Below, in pieces: positions 36,354 to 44,731 of a stretch of 64,000 bases of DNA; within the stretch, counting starts at the first letter, position 1, and each line of letters begins with the position of its first letter. Origin of the DNA: Bacteroidales bacterium Bact_22. Lineage in GTDB: Bacteria; Bacteroidota; Bacteroidia; Bacteroidales; F082. The notes beneath the pieces are model-generated. The model saw only the letters and a list, made by a program, of their open reading frames with translations, did no database searches and was not told where the DNA came from. The DNA lies in NCBI GenBank assembly GCA_001603665.1, contig LUZN01000020.1, positions 19,798-83,797 of the forward strand. Direction: 5' to 3'. The position numbers and the translations under genes are program-made.

Positions 36354-36918
36354 GATGCAGAAACTTCTCTACCCAAATCATCCACATCAGGAAGATAACA
36401 ACGTAAAACATTATCTTGAAGATAACGTCGTGCGCTAGGGCGAAGTCATGCGGGAATGGTCTTAAAAACAAGGCGATTCCGACGACTCTCACTACGTTTG
36501 TAAACTCAACGATTACCAAGCCCAGCGGGATGTACCATGCTTTATGTTTCCACGGTCCCGGGAAGATGAGCATGAGGAAGAGCCAGTGCATCCACTGCTT
36601 CAGACTGGTGCATTCGGGCGCCACCGTCACGTAGGAATAGGTGTCCTCATGGTTGAGGAAGCCTATCGTTTGTCCGTAGGTGAAGAAATCCATGCCGAAA
36701 ATGTGCTCCAGCGTCCATGTGCTCTGGTCGAAAAGCAGAGCCGAAGCCCAGATGAAGAGCTTGTCGACCGCGCCTTTAATCGGCCAAAAATCGAGGCCTT
36801 CATTCCAAAAAAGATAAAGGAAGTGGAAGCTGAAAATCAAAACGAAGAACAGTCCCACGTCGAAGTACGACTGGTAGCGCTTATCCGCGTAAAGTTCTTT
36901 TAATCGCTGCTTGTCCAT
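36310..36918 (-). CDS. Exosortase/archaeosortase family protein
   Basis: Membrane transpeptidase-like enzyme that cleaves and sorts proteins with a C-terminal tripartite anchor. 202 aa with about six membrane helices; the catalytic triad pattern is visible: VAPECTSLKQWMHWLFL near 97-113 (Cys), FTNVVRVVGIALFL near 138 (Arg) and FALAHDVIFKIMFY near 158 (His). It overlaps the stop of the upstream PorT-like gene by one base (TAATG). No PEP-CTERM-like target and no sorting-system polysaccharide genes lie next to it. Confidence 0.85.
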   Translation of the reverse strand: MDKQRLKELYADKRYQSYFDVGLFFVLIFSFHFLYLFWNEGLDFWPIKGAVDKLFIWASALLFDQSTWTLEHIFGMDFFTYGQTIGFLNHEDTYSYVTVAPECTSLKQWMHWLFLMLIFPGPWKHKAWYIPLGLVIVEFTNVVRVVGIALFLRPFPHDFALAHDVIFKIMFYVVIFLMWMIWVEKFLHPTQRKSPSKSLDKQ

Positions 36919-37706
36919 TAAAACCTGTATCCTGCGGTTAATGACACTGAGTTAGTTGACGATTTCGTGTCGGTGTAGCGGTATTTCACTGTGCCGTAGC
37001 GGTCGTGAATGTCATCGAGGTATGGCTCCTTGGTCTTCAGCACGTCGGTCAAGCCGATATTCGCGGTAAGCGAAAACATGATGCAGTCGAGGTAATAGTA
37101 AGTAATTCCTATAGTTCCGCAGATATTCAGCGGTTTATATTCGTCGCCGCTTTTGTAGTTAAGTGTCTTATGAAGAGGACCGCGCTCGACGTTTTTCTGT
37201 GCCCTCACGCAAAGGCTAGGTGTGACACCGGCTTGGATCGACAGACCTTCGGCCGGGAGGGCGATTTTCAGCAGCAATGCCGCGCTGAGGTTGGTCATCT
37301 TCATCTCACCAGTGTAGTCGTATTCCACTGAAAACTCATCGGTGATATCGGGCTGGTCGACCTTACCTTTAATAGTGTAGCCATATTTATTGTAGAGCAG
37401 GTGGAACTGCACACCCAAATCCTTAGTCAGTGGCATTTCGTAGTAACCGCCGATGGTAAATGACGGGGTCATAGCATCCAGTTTGGCGTCGTCGATAGGC
37501 AGATAACGCACCTGATAAGTGGTGTCACCGGTATTGTCGACTATGGTTTTTGTAAACACCTCGCTGTCGTCGTAATACAAGTTGCTGTTGATGCTCATAT
37601 TACTGCCATTTATGCCGAGATAAATGCCGTATTTATAATCTTGGGCCATGGTTTTCACCGCAAAAAAGGCCAAAATTCCTATTAATAATGCCAGTTTTCT
37701 GTTCAT
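36918..37706 (-). CDS. Outer-membrane beta-barrel protein, PorT-like
   Basis: 262 aa with signal peptide (MNRKLALLIGILAFFAVKTMAQ), repeated amphipathic strands and a C-terminal aromatic end (AGYRF). The layout YKYGIYLGINGSNMSI then FTIGGYYEMPLTKDLGVQFHLLYNKYGY is typical of the PorT/OmpA-like eight-strand barrels of Bacteroidota. Its coupling to the exosortase gene suggests joint function at the envelope, though the ligand or target is unknown. Confidence 0.75.
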   Translation of the reverse strand: MNRKLALLIGILAFFAVKTMAQDYKYGIYLGINGSNMSINSNLYYDDSEVFTKTIVDNTGDTTYQVRYLPIDDAKLDAMTPSFTIGGYYEMPLTKDLGVQFHLLYNKYGYTIKGKVDQPDITDEFSVEYDYTGEMKMTNLSAALLLKIALPAEGLSIQAGVTPSLCVRAQKNVERGPLHKTLNYKSGDEYKPLNICGTIGITYYYLDCIMFSLTANIGLTDVLKTKEPYLDDIHDRYGTVKYRYTDTKSSTNSVSLTAGYRF

Positions 37707-37724
37707 AATGCGAAAAAATTTTTA

Positions 37725-37761
37725 CAAAAATAGTAAAAAATCAATAAAAGTAGTATATTTG
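37725..37761. promoter_or_regulatory. Divergent -7 elements between PorT-like and nitrilase genes
   Basis: TATTTTTG on the minus strand (37732-37725) for the PorT-like gene at 37706, and TATATTTG on the plus strand (37754-37761) for the nitrilase gene at 37785. Both leave short leaders. Confidence 0.45.
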
Positions 37762-37784
37762 TAAGTTTTTTTAGTGAATTTTTT

Positions 37785-38546
37785 ATGAATCTGAGAGTCA
37801 CATGCGTGCAGAGCGACGTCATCGCGCGGGATCCTGAGGCCAACAGGCTTCATCTCGACGAGATGCTGAAAAACGTTGAAAACACTGATGTTATCGTGTT
37901 GCCTGAGACGTTTACGACGGGCTTTCCGGCCGACCCGAATCTCTTTGCCGAAGAGGTTGGAGGTGCGACGATGCAGTGGATGCAGGAGAAGGCCAAGCAA
38001 AAAAATTGCGCGGTATGTGGCACTATTGTTTTGAAAAATAAGGGTTTTTACAACAGTTTTATCTGGATGGAGCCCGATGGGAAATATTATTTGTACTATA
38101 AACGGCATCTGTTTACCATGGGCGGCGAGCTGGGCTTGAACCCAGGCGAGGAGCGCATCACCATCGAGTGGAGGGGTTGGCGGATAAGGCCTTTCGTGTG
38201 CTACGACTTGCGTTTCCCTGTGTGGGACAGAAACAGCGTGAAGGATGGGAAGTTTGAGTACGACGTGGCGATTTTTACCGCCGAGTGGCCGCAGAAGAAG
38301 TCGGAGGTGTGGAACACTCTCTTGAGGGCGCGAGCCATTGAGAATCAAGCGTTTGTGGTGGGAGTGAACAGGGTCGGCATCGACGATGAGAACATAAAAT
38401 ACAAAGGCGAGAGCATGGTTTTGAACGTGAAAGGCCGTGTGGTGGAGCAGGCTCAAGAAGGGGAAAGCATTTTCACAGCGGAGCTAAGCGAATTCGAGTT
38501 GGAAGCGTTCCGCGAGTATTTTAGAGTATCTCAAGATTGGGACTAA
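37785..38546 (+). CDS. Nitrilase-family amidase (omega-amidase-like)
   Basis: 253 aa, cytoplasmic. The catalytic triad is in VLPETFTTGF near 38-47 (Glu), YYKRHLFTMGGE near 105 (Lys) and VCYDLRFPVWDRN near 141 (Cys). Closest by eye to YafV-type omega-amidases, which hydrolyse 2-oxoglutaramate or 2-oxosuccinamate as metabolite repair. Single gene; followed by a repeat-rich gap. Confidence 0.9.
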   Translation: MNLRVTCVQSDVIARDPEANRLHLDEMLKNVENTDVIVLPETFTTGFPADPNLFAEEVGGATMQWMQEKAKQKNCAVCGTIVLKNKGFYNSFIWMEPDGKYYLYYKRHLFTMGGELGLNPGEERITIEWRGWRIRPFVCYDLRFPVWDRNSVKDGKFEYDVAIFTAEWPQKKSEVWNTLLRARAIENQAFVVGVNRVGIDDENIKYKGESMVLNVKGRVVEQAQEGESIFTAELSEFELEAFREYFRVSQDWD

Positions 38547-38700
38547 AAATGAATTGATAATTGACAGTTGATAATTAAAAGAGTTCAAAGGGTTCAAAAA
38601 GTTCAAAGATCTTGAACCTCTTGAACCACTTAAACCTCTTGAACTAAAAAAATAGAATTTTCAATTCTCAATTTTCAATTGTCAACTAAAAAAATAGAAT
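38547..38700. repeat. Repeat-rich intergenic region before trkA
   Basis: Contains gttcaaag-type units (about 38582-38608) followed by cttgaac-type units (about 38610-38644), which can fold into a long hairpin; runs of attgataattgacagttga kind; and a direct repeat aactaaaaaaatagaat at 38642-38658 and 38684-38700, the second copy ending at the trkA start codon. The hairpin may end transcription of the nitrilase gene. No coding capacity. Confidence 0.65.
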
Positions 38701-40041
38701 ATGGACATCATTATAGCAGGTGACGGTGAAGTTGGTATGCACTTGGCGGAGGCCTTGGAGCGCAGCGACCATAACATCACCATCGTGGACCCCCACGAGG
38801 AGCTTCTGAAGATGATGGAGTCGCACTCCGACCTTATGACGATTGCTGGTGACTCCACCTCTATCAAGGTTTTACAGAAAGCCAACGTGAAGAAGGCCGA
38901 CATGGTCATTGCGGTGCTTCACGACGAGCATATCAACCTCTTGACGGGTATCTTGGCGAAGAAACTCGGTGCCAAGCGCGTGATAGTGCGCGTCAACACC
39001 ATGGAGAACCTCAGTCCGGAGTCGTGGCGCATCTACCAGGACCTCGGCATCGACGGTATCATCTCGCCTGAAGACATTGCTGCTCAAGAGATTATCACCT
39101 TGCTGAAGCAGACGGCGGCGACCGAAGCCTACGACTTCGCGGGCGGCAAACTCGAGATGTATATGATGAAGCTCGAAGACAACGCCAGCGTGCTCAACAA
39201 AACGTTGGCCGAGCTCGCTGAGCGCTTCAAACACCTCGATTTTAAGCTGGTGGCGATACACCGCAGGCAGAACACCTTCATCCCGCACGATGGCGACGCC
39301 CTCAAGTCGGGCGACATGGTGTATGTGATCACCAAGCCGAGCGCTGTGCGAGAGCTGATGCAGATGGGCGGCAAGAAGAAATACGACATCCACAACGTGA
39401 TGATCATCGGTGGCGGCCGCGTGGGACGAATCACTGCCAAGCGACTTGAAAACGACATGGACATCAAGATCATCGAGAAGGACAAGGAACGCTGCTACGA
39501 GCTGACGAATGCGTTATCTAACACATTGGTAGTCAACGCCGATGCCCGCGACGTGGATATGCTCGAGGAAGAAGGCATCAAGAGTGTCGACGCCTTCATC
39601 GCGGTGACCGAAAACACCGAGACCAACATCCTGACGTGCCTGCAGGCCAAGGCTTATGGCGTGAAGAAGACCATCGCCTTGGTTGAAAACATCGATTACA
39701 TCGACATTTCGCAAAATATCGGTATTGATACCATTATCAATAAGAAGCTGATTGCGGCGAGCTACATAGTGCGCTACACTTTGGGCGATAATGTGTCGAC
39801 TCTGAAGTGCCTCAGCGGCATCGATGCCGACATCATGGAGTTTGTGGTGCCGGATGGTTGTCTGGCTACAATGCGGCCTATCAACAGGCTTCACGTGCCG
39901 GAGGGAGCGATTATCGGAGGAATTATAAGAGGTGAAGTGAGCTACATCGCCAACGGCGACTTCCAAATCGAAGCCGAAGACCGTGTGGTCGTTCTTGCAT
40001 TGCCGCAGGCGATTAAAGAAGTAGAGAAACTATTCAGATAA
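38701..40041 (+). CDS. trkA: Trk potassium uptake regulatory subunit TrkA
   Basis: Cytoplasmic NAD(H)-binding ring protein that gates TrkH. 446 aa with two RCK units: Rossmann fold IIIAGDGEVGMHLAEAL at 3-19 followed by a TrkA_C domain (about 140-220), and a second Rossmann fold VMIIGGGRVGRITAKRL near 234-250 followed by a second TrkA_C domain to the end. No trkH is adjacent; the next gene, overlapping by 1 nt (TAATG), is a phosphotransferase of the LTA-synthase family. Confidence 0.94.
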   Translation: MDIIIAGDGEVGMHLAEALERSDHNITIVDPHEELLKMMESHSDLMTIAGDSTSIKVLQKANVKKADMVIAVLHDEHINLLTGILAKKLGAKRVIVRVNTMENLSPESWRIYQDLGIDGIISPEDIAAQEIITLLKQTAATEAYDFAGGKLEMYMMKLEDNASVLNKTLAELAERFKHLDFKLVAIHRRQNTFIPHDGDALKSGDMVYVITKPSAVRELMQMGGKKKYDIHNVMIIGGGRVGRITAKRLENDMDIKIIEKDKERCYELTNALSNTLVVNADARDVDMLEEEGIKSVDAFIAVTENTETNILTCLQAKAYGVKKTIALVENIDYIDISQNIGIDTIINKKLIAASYIVRYTLGDNVSTLKCLSGIDADIMEFVVPDGCLATMRPINRLHVPEGAIIGGIIRGEVSYIANGDFQIEAEDRVVVLALPQAIKEVEKLFR

Positions 40042-41981
40042 TGAAGCGAATACCTGTATTTGTAACGGTAACGTTCAGATTATACGTAATTCTTATTGCT
40101 ATATACACTGCATTCAGAATTGCGCTTTTATTACTAAATCTTGACCGCGTTGGCTCAACAACCACTTGGGAAGTCGTTCAAGCCTTTGTGATGGGTGTCC
40201 GCTTTGACATCGTTACAATCGGCTTTGTTATCGCAATTCCTACAATAATTCTAACCGTTTTTTCATTTTTCGGCAAGAAAAGCCGAACCTTCGAACTAAT
40301 CTACACTTGGGTTCTAACTGTTTGTTTTACAATTACTTTCGGCATTTGTGCCGCAGATATTCCATATTTTGATCAATTCTTCGACAGGTTTAATATCACC
40401 GCTTTCGAGTGGATGGCGACCGGCGATAGCGCCTTTGTCTTCAAGATGGTTTGGGAGGAGCCGACCTACATTTTGATGATGCTTCCGGTGCTTGGCGCAG
40501 GCTTCGTTTTCTGGTTCTTTACAAATAGAATAATGAAGCGCTCAACAGGCTGGGAGTCAGTGGGTTATGTAAGATATGGCATTGCGACAGTGCTGCTTTG
40601 GGGACTTGTTTTCATCGGCATGCGAGGCCGCCTGAACGAGAAATCGCCTATCATGGTGGGCACCGCATATTTTGGCAACAACGCCATGCTCAACCAGCTC
40701 GGCTTGAACCCTAATTTCACTTTGGCGCGTAGTTGGCTCGATGCGAAAAACCCTGATAATCAGAAGGTTAGGTTTATGTCGGATGAGGCTGCCATTGCCT
40801 TGGTGCAGAAGAATTTAGAAATTGAAAATCCTAACGAAGAATTTCCTATTGCGAGAGAAATTGCAAGTGACTCAGTATCAAACAATTATAACGTTATTGT
40901 GGTGATTATGGAAGGCATGAGCTACAACAAGACCGCTCATGGCGGCAACACCCGAAATCTCACTCCTTTTCTCGATTCTTTGATGTGTAACTCGTTGAGT
41001 TTCAATAATTGTTATACAAGTGGCACTCACACCTACTGCGGCATCTACAGCACTTTTGTGTCGTATCCCGTCATCTTCAGGAATATGCCTTTGAAGCGCA
41101 TCCCCGTGCTGCAGTACGACGGCATCGCTGCCACCTTGCAGAAAAACGGCTACCAGACCGCCTATTTCACCACTCACGACAAAGAGTTTGACAACGTGGC
41201 CGGCTTTTTGACCCAGAACGGCGTGGAGCGTATCGTTTCGCAGGCCGATTATCCCATCGCGGAAGTGAAGACAACCCTCGGCGTGCCAGACGATTTTATG
41301 TTCCGGTTCGCTATGCCTATTTTCGACGAGATGGCCAGTAATGACAGGCCTTTCTTCGCGGCGATGATGACTGCTTCCGACCATGGTCCCTTCTACGTCC
41401 CGGAGTATTTCAAGGCCAAAAACGACGACGTGCGGTACCAGATTACCGAGTATGCCGACTGGTCGCTGCGGAGGTTTATCGAGATGGCACAGGAAAAGCC
41501 TTGGTTTGACAACACTTTGTTTGTGTTTGTGGCCGATCATGGCGCGGCTTTGGACACCGACTATTCCATCCCGCTGAGTTATTTTCACTCGCCTCTGGTG
41601 TTTTACATGCCGAAGCATCTGCAAGCTGTTGAAAATGAGGCGATTGCGAGCCAGATGGACATCTTCCCTACGGTGATGGGTATCTTGAGTAAAGGATATG
41701 TGAACAACAGTTTCGGTATCGATTTGCGGAAGGAGAGCAGGAGGTATGCTTATTTCATGGGCGACGACAAATATGGCGTGCTCGACCACGAGTGGTTGCT
41801 CATCAACAAGCCGAGTGAGGAGCAGGTGGGTTTGTACCGATATGTGGAAAAAGACAAGAAAAATTACATTTCTGAGTATCCCGAGGTGGCCGAAGAGATG
41901 AAAAAATACGCCGAATCGGCTTGGCAAGTGAGTGATTATCAACAAGATAAGAAAAAAGTAAAATTTTTGTTGCACGAATAA
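40041..41981 (+). CDS. LTA synthase/sulfatase-family membrane phosphotransferase
   Basis: 646 aa: five N-terminal membrane helices (to about 200) and a periplasmic alkaline-phosphatase-fold domain. Metal and nucleophile sites: VIVVIMEGMSYN near 287 (metal Glu), TSGTHTYCGIYSTF near 325 (catalytic Thr region), and FVFVADHGAALDTD near 494 (metal Asp/His). In Gram-negative Bacteroidota, such proteins transfer phospho-groups from phospholipids to glycans or lipid A; the acceptor is unknown. Its 3' end contains the -33 element of the tRNA-Gln promoter. Confidence 0.88.
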   Translation: MKRIPVFVTVTFRLYVILIAIYTAFRIALLLLNLDRVGSTTTWEVVQAFVMGVRFDIVTIGFVIAIPTIILTVFSFFGKKSRTFELIYTWVLTVCFTITFGICAADIPYFDQFFDRFNITAFEWMATGDSAFVFKMVWEEPTYILMMLPVLGAGFVFWFFTNRIMKRSTGWESVGYVRYGIATVLLWGLVFIGMRGRLNEKSPIMVGTAYFGNNAMLNQLGLNPNFTLARSWLDAKNPDNQKVRFMSDEAAIALVQKNLEIENPNEEFPIAREIASDSVSNNYNVIVVIMEGMSYNKTAHGGNTRNLTPFLDSLMCNSLSFNNCYTSGTHTYCGIYSTFVSYPVIFRNMPLKRIPVLQYDGIAATLQKNGYQTAYFTTHDKEFDNVAGFLTQNGVERIVSQADYPIAEVKTTLGVPDDFMFRFAMPIFDEMASNDRPFFAAMMTASDHGPFYVPEYFKAKNDDVRYQITEYADWSLRRFIEMAQEKPWFDNTLFVFVADHGAALDTDYSIPLSYFHSPLVFYMPKHLQAVENEAIASQMDIFPTVMGILSKGYVNNSFGIDLRKESRRYAYFMGDDKYGVLDHEWLLINKPSEEQVGLYRYVEKDKKNYISEYPEVAEEMKKYAESAWQVSDYQQDKKKVKFLLHE

Positions 41982-41999
41982 AAATTATGTGTAATTTTG
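41964..41999 (+). promoter_or_regulatory. Promoter of tRNA-Gln
   Basis: TTTTTG at 41964-41969, inside the end of the upstream coding region, and TAATTTTG at 41992-41999, 22 bp apart, 10 nt before the mature tRNA. Confidence 0.55.
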
Positions 42000-42009
42000 C
42001 GGTCGGAAA

Positions 42010-42082
42010 TGCCCAATGGTGTAATTGGCAACACGACTGACTCTGGATCAGTAAAGTCTAGGTTCGAACCCTGGTTGGGCAA
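42010..42082 (+). tRNA. tRNA-Gln (anticodon CTG)
   Basis: Acceptor TGCCCAA/TTGGGCA, D stem GTGT/ACAC, anticodon stem ACTGA/TCAGT with loop CTCTGGA (CTG), T arm CTAGG-TTCGAAC-CCTGG, discriminator A. 73 nt; CCA not encoded. It lies between the housekeeping region and the capsule locus, a common insertion point for variable DNA. Confidence 0.95.
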
Positions 42083-42092
42083 CGCAAGTTGA

Positions 42093-42126
42093 AATTGAGA
42101 TGTCGAAAGGCGTCTCAATTTTTTTT
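42093..42126 (+). terminator. Terminator after tRNA-Gln
   Basis: Arms aattgaga and tctcaatt around tgtcgaaaggcg, followed by a run of T to 42126. Strong rho-independent signal that separates the tRNA from the upxY promoter. Confidence 0.75.
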
Positions 42127-42130
42127 ATTT

Positions 42131-42166
42131 TTTTTGTCGAAGCTATTTATATTTTTATTAACTTTG
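42131..42166 (+). promoter_or_regulatory. Promoter of the capsule locus (upxY)
   Basis: TTTTTG at 42131-42136 and TAACTTTG at 42159-42166, 22 bp apart, the same spacing as at both tRNA promoters. No inverted repeats of a phase-variable switch are visible around it. Confidence 0.6.
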
Positions 42167-42292
42167 CGAATGACTATTTTCCCGCAAAGGAAAATCCCAT
42201 ATTGTTTTTATAAATGATTGAAATCCAATAACTTAGCTGATTTCGATGTCCCCGAGGTATACTCGGCCCTGAAACTGTGCCCTTTTTGATAT
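42167..42292 (+). promoter_or_regulatory. Leader of the capsule transcript with a short hairpin
   Basis: About 120 nt between the -7 box and the upxY start. It holds a perfect hairpin ccgag-gtata-ctcgg (42252-42266) followed by cctgaaactgtgccctttttg. UpxY proteins are known to act on the leader of their own capsule operon to prevent early termination, so this is the place where such an element would be. Confidence 0.4.
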
Positions 42293-42841
42293 ATGAATAT
42301 CATTGAAAAAAACGCTTTAGCATGGTATGTTTTGCGCGTGACTTATCAGCGCGAGATAGCGGCATCGAAGGCTTTGGAGGAACTTGGCATTGAGCATTAT
42401 GTGCCGACGGTGAGGATGCGCATCCGTAACGAGAAAGGCGTGGCGACGGGTTGGAAAGTCGAGCCTTTGGTGCACAACTACATCTTCATTCACGACACGT
42501 TCGAAAATATCAAGAAGCTGAAGCAGAGCAAGCTCGACTATCTGCGTTTCATAATGGCGAAGGACGATGCGGGGATGATGAGCGTGCCGCAGTACGTGCC
42601 CGACAAGCAGATGAGCGATTTCATCATGGTGGTGCAGACCATGGGGTCGAAGCCGGTTGATCCGGATATTGACCTTCGTAAAGGTGACCGCGTGAGGATT
42701 CTGACCGGTCCGTTTGAGGGTGTTGAGGGCGTTTACGTTAGGATGCCAAACAGACACGAGAAACGCGTGGTGATTAAGATCGAAGGCGTAGCCGCTGTAG
42801 CAACGGTAGCGATTAACGCCTCGGATGTAGAGAAGATTTAG
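42293..42841 (+). CDS. UpxY family transcription antiterminator (NusG paralogue)
   Basis: 182 aa: NGN domain from ALAWYVLRVTYQREIAASKA with HYVPTVRMR near 35, and a C-terminal KOW domain with LRKGDRVRILTGPFEGVEGVYVRM near 128-151. In Bacteroides, each capsule operon begins with an upxY gene whose product lets RNA polymerase read through the long operon. Its place here, first in a run of about twenty sugar-nucleotide genes, fits exactly. No upxZ-type inhibitor gene follows; ugd starts 18 nt downstream. Confidence 0.92.
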   Translation: MNIIEKNALAWYVLRVTYQREIAASKALEELGIEHYVPTVRMRIRNEKGVATGWKVEPLVHNYIFIHDTFENIKKLKQSKLDYLRFIMAKDDAGMMSVPQYVPDKQMSDFIMVVQTMGSKPVDPDIDLRKGDRVRILTGPFEGVEGVYVRMPNRHEKRVVIKIEGVAAVATVAINASDVEKI

Positions 42842-42859
42842 CTTATAATCTCATAAACT

Positions 42860-44158
42860 ATGAATATAGCAGTAGCAGGAACAGGATATGTAGGATTAAG
42901 TATCGCTACATTATTAGCTCAGCATAATCACGTTACCGCAGTTGATGTGGTGCCGGAGAAAGTTGAATTGATCAACAACAAGAAATCTCCGATTCAGGAT
43001 GAGTATATCGAGAAATATCTCGCCGAGAAAAAGCTCGATTTGACAGCCACTCTCGATGGCGAGAAGGCATATAAAGATGCCGAATTCGTTGTCATTGCAG
43101 CTCCGACCAACTACGACCCGGTGAAGAATTTCTTCGACACGACTCACGTTGAGGAGGTGATCGACTTGGTTTTGAAAGTTAATCCGGATGCCACGATGGT
43201 GATTAAGTCGACCATTCCGGTAGGATACACGAGAAGTCTGTATGTGAAATATGCAGCGAAGGGCGTGAAGAAGTTCAACCTGCTGTTCTCGCCGGAGTTT
43301 TTGCGCGAGAGCAAGGCGTTGTACGACAACCTCTATCCTTCGAGAATCATCGTCGGTTATCCTAAGGAAATCGATGGTTTCGATGAGGAAAACAAGGCTA
43401 TCAAGAAGGTTGTGAGCGTGAATCTTGAGGAGAAAGCCAAGACTTTCGCCAAACTTTTGCAGGAAGGTGCTATCAAAACCGACATCCCGACGCTGTTTAT
43501 GGGCATGAAGGAAGCCGAGGCAGTGAAGTTGTTTGCAAACACTTATCTCGCTTTGCGTGTGTCGTATTTCAATGAGCTTGATACATACGCAGAGGTAAAA
43601 GGACTTGATACTCAAGCTATTATCGATGGTATTTGTCTCGACCCACGTATCGGCTCTCATTATAACAACCCTTCGTTTGGTTATGGCGGTTATTGCTTGC
43701 CGAAGGATACGAAGCAACTTTTGGCCAACTATGCCGATGTGCCTCAGAACATGATGAGCGCTATTGTTGAGAGTAACCGTACCCGTAAGGATTTCATTGC
43801 CGATCAGGTGTTGAAGAAAGCCGGTTACTACGACTATTACGACAACGGCAGTTACAACGCCAAGGAAGAGAAAGAATGCACAATCGGAGTTTATCGTTTG
43901 ACGATGAAATCGAATTCAGACAACTTCCGCCAGAGCTCAATCCAGGGTGTGATGAAGCGCGTGAAAGCCAAGGGCGCTAAGGTTATCATCTATGAGCCGA
44001 CACTTGAAGATGGCTCAACATTCTTTGGCTCATTGGTGGTTAACGATTTGAAGAAATTCAAAGAGCAAAGCCAAGCTATCATAGCCAACCGTTATGATTC
44101 TTGCCTTGATGATGTGATTGGAAAAGTTTATACGAGAGATATTTTTAAACGCGACTAA
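42860..44158 (+). CDS. ugd: UDP-glucose 6-dehydrogenase
   Basis: Oxidises UDP-glucose to UDP-glucuronate with two NAD+. 432 aa with all three domains: Rossmann [17 protein letters not shown] at 4-20, [12 protein letters not shown] near 114 and [15 protein letters not shown] near 142, catalytic Cys in [16 protein letters not shown] near 273-288, and the C-terminal UDP-binding domain ([16 protein letters not shown] near 344). 18 nt on either side to upxY and rubrerythrin genes. Confidence 0.95.
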   Translation: MNIAVAGTGYVGLSIATLLAQHNHVTAVDVVPEKVELINNKKSPIQDEYIEKYLAEKKLDLTATLDGEKAYKDAEFVVIAAPTNYDPVKNFFDTTHVEEVIDLVLKVNPDATMVIKSTIPVGYTRSLYVKYAAKGVKKFNLLFSPEFLRESKALYDNLYPSRIIVGYPKEIDGFDEENKAIKKVVSVNLEEKAKTFAKLLQEGAIKTDIPTLFMGMKEAEAVKLFANTYLALRVSYFNELDTYAEVKGLDTQAIIDGICLDPRIGSHYNNPSFGYGGYCLPKDTKQLLANYADVPQNMMSAIVESNRTRKDFIADQVLKKAGYYDYYDNGSYNAKEEKECTIGVYRLTMKSNSDNFRQSSIQGVMKRVKAKGAKVIIYEPTLEDGSTFFGSLVVNDLKKFKEQSQAIIANRYDSCLDDVIGKVYTRDIFKRD

Positions 44159-44175
44159 CATAAAAATAACATATT

Positions 44176-44715
44176 ATGAATCTCAAAGGAACAAAAACAG
44201 AAAAGAATCTCATGGAGGCCTTCGCTGGCGAATCCATGGCAAGAAACAAGTATACTTATTTCGCCTCAAAAGCTAAAAAAGACGGCTATGTCCAGATTTC
44301 GAAGATTTTTGAAGAGACAGCTGCCAACGAGCAGGAGCATGCCAAGATTTGGTTTAAATATCTGCACGACGGTGAGGTGCCGGACACTGAGGCAAATTTG
44401 AAAGCCGCTGCCGAAGGTGAGAACTTCGAGTGGACCGATATGTATGCCCGTATGGCAAAAGAAGCCCGTGAGGAAGGCTTCACCGAGATCGCCCGTAAGT
44501 TTGAGATGGTGGCTGCCATCGAGAAGGAGCACGAAGAGCGTTATAAAAAGCTTTTGAACAACATTAAAGAAGGAATCGTCTTCTCACGCGATGGTGACAG
44601 AATTTGGAAATGCTCAAACTGCGGCCATATCGTGATTGGTAAGAAAGCTCCACAGATCTGCCCGGTTTGCAACCATCCGCAGGCGTATTTTGAGATTAAT
44701 GCGGAGAATTATTAA
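44176..44715 (+). CDS. rbr: Rubrerythrin
   Basis: Peroxide-scavenging di-iron protein of anaerobes. 179 aa: ferritin-like domain with metal ligands in [13 protein letters not shown] (near 14), [14 protein letters not shown] (near 46) and [14 protein letters not shown] (near 105), and a C-terminal rubredoxin domain with CSNCGH (about 142) and [11 protein letters not shown]. Complete and apparently functional. It is unusual to find it between two sugar-nucleotide genes (ugd and rfbA, 17 and 16 nt away), on the capsule transcript. Confidence 0.96.
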   Translation: MNLKGTKTEKNLMEAFAGESMARNKYTYFASKAKKDGYVQISKIFEETAANEQEHAKIWFKYLHDGEVPDTEANLKAAAEGENFEWTDMYARMAKEAREEGFTEIARKFEMVAAIEKEHEERYKKLLNNIKEGIVFSRDGDRIWKCSNCGHIVIGKKAPQICPVCNHPQAYFEINAENY

Positions 44716-44731
44716 AAAAGCGAAACGAATT

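Noticed and set aside
40878..41975. 365-aa open frame on the minus strand over the LTA-synthase-like gene
   Set aside because: Antisense to a clear alkaline-phosphatase-fold protein; composition typical of reverse translation of GC-rich third positions.
42131..42292. Invertible (phase-variable) capsule promoter
   Set aside because: I looked for inverted repeats flanking the promoter, as in Bacteroides capsule loci, and found none of useful length; no Mpi-type invertase gene is near.
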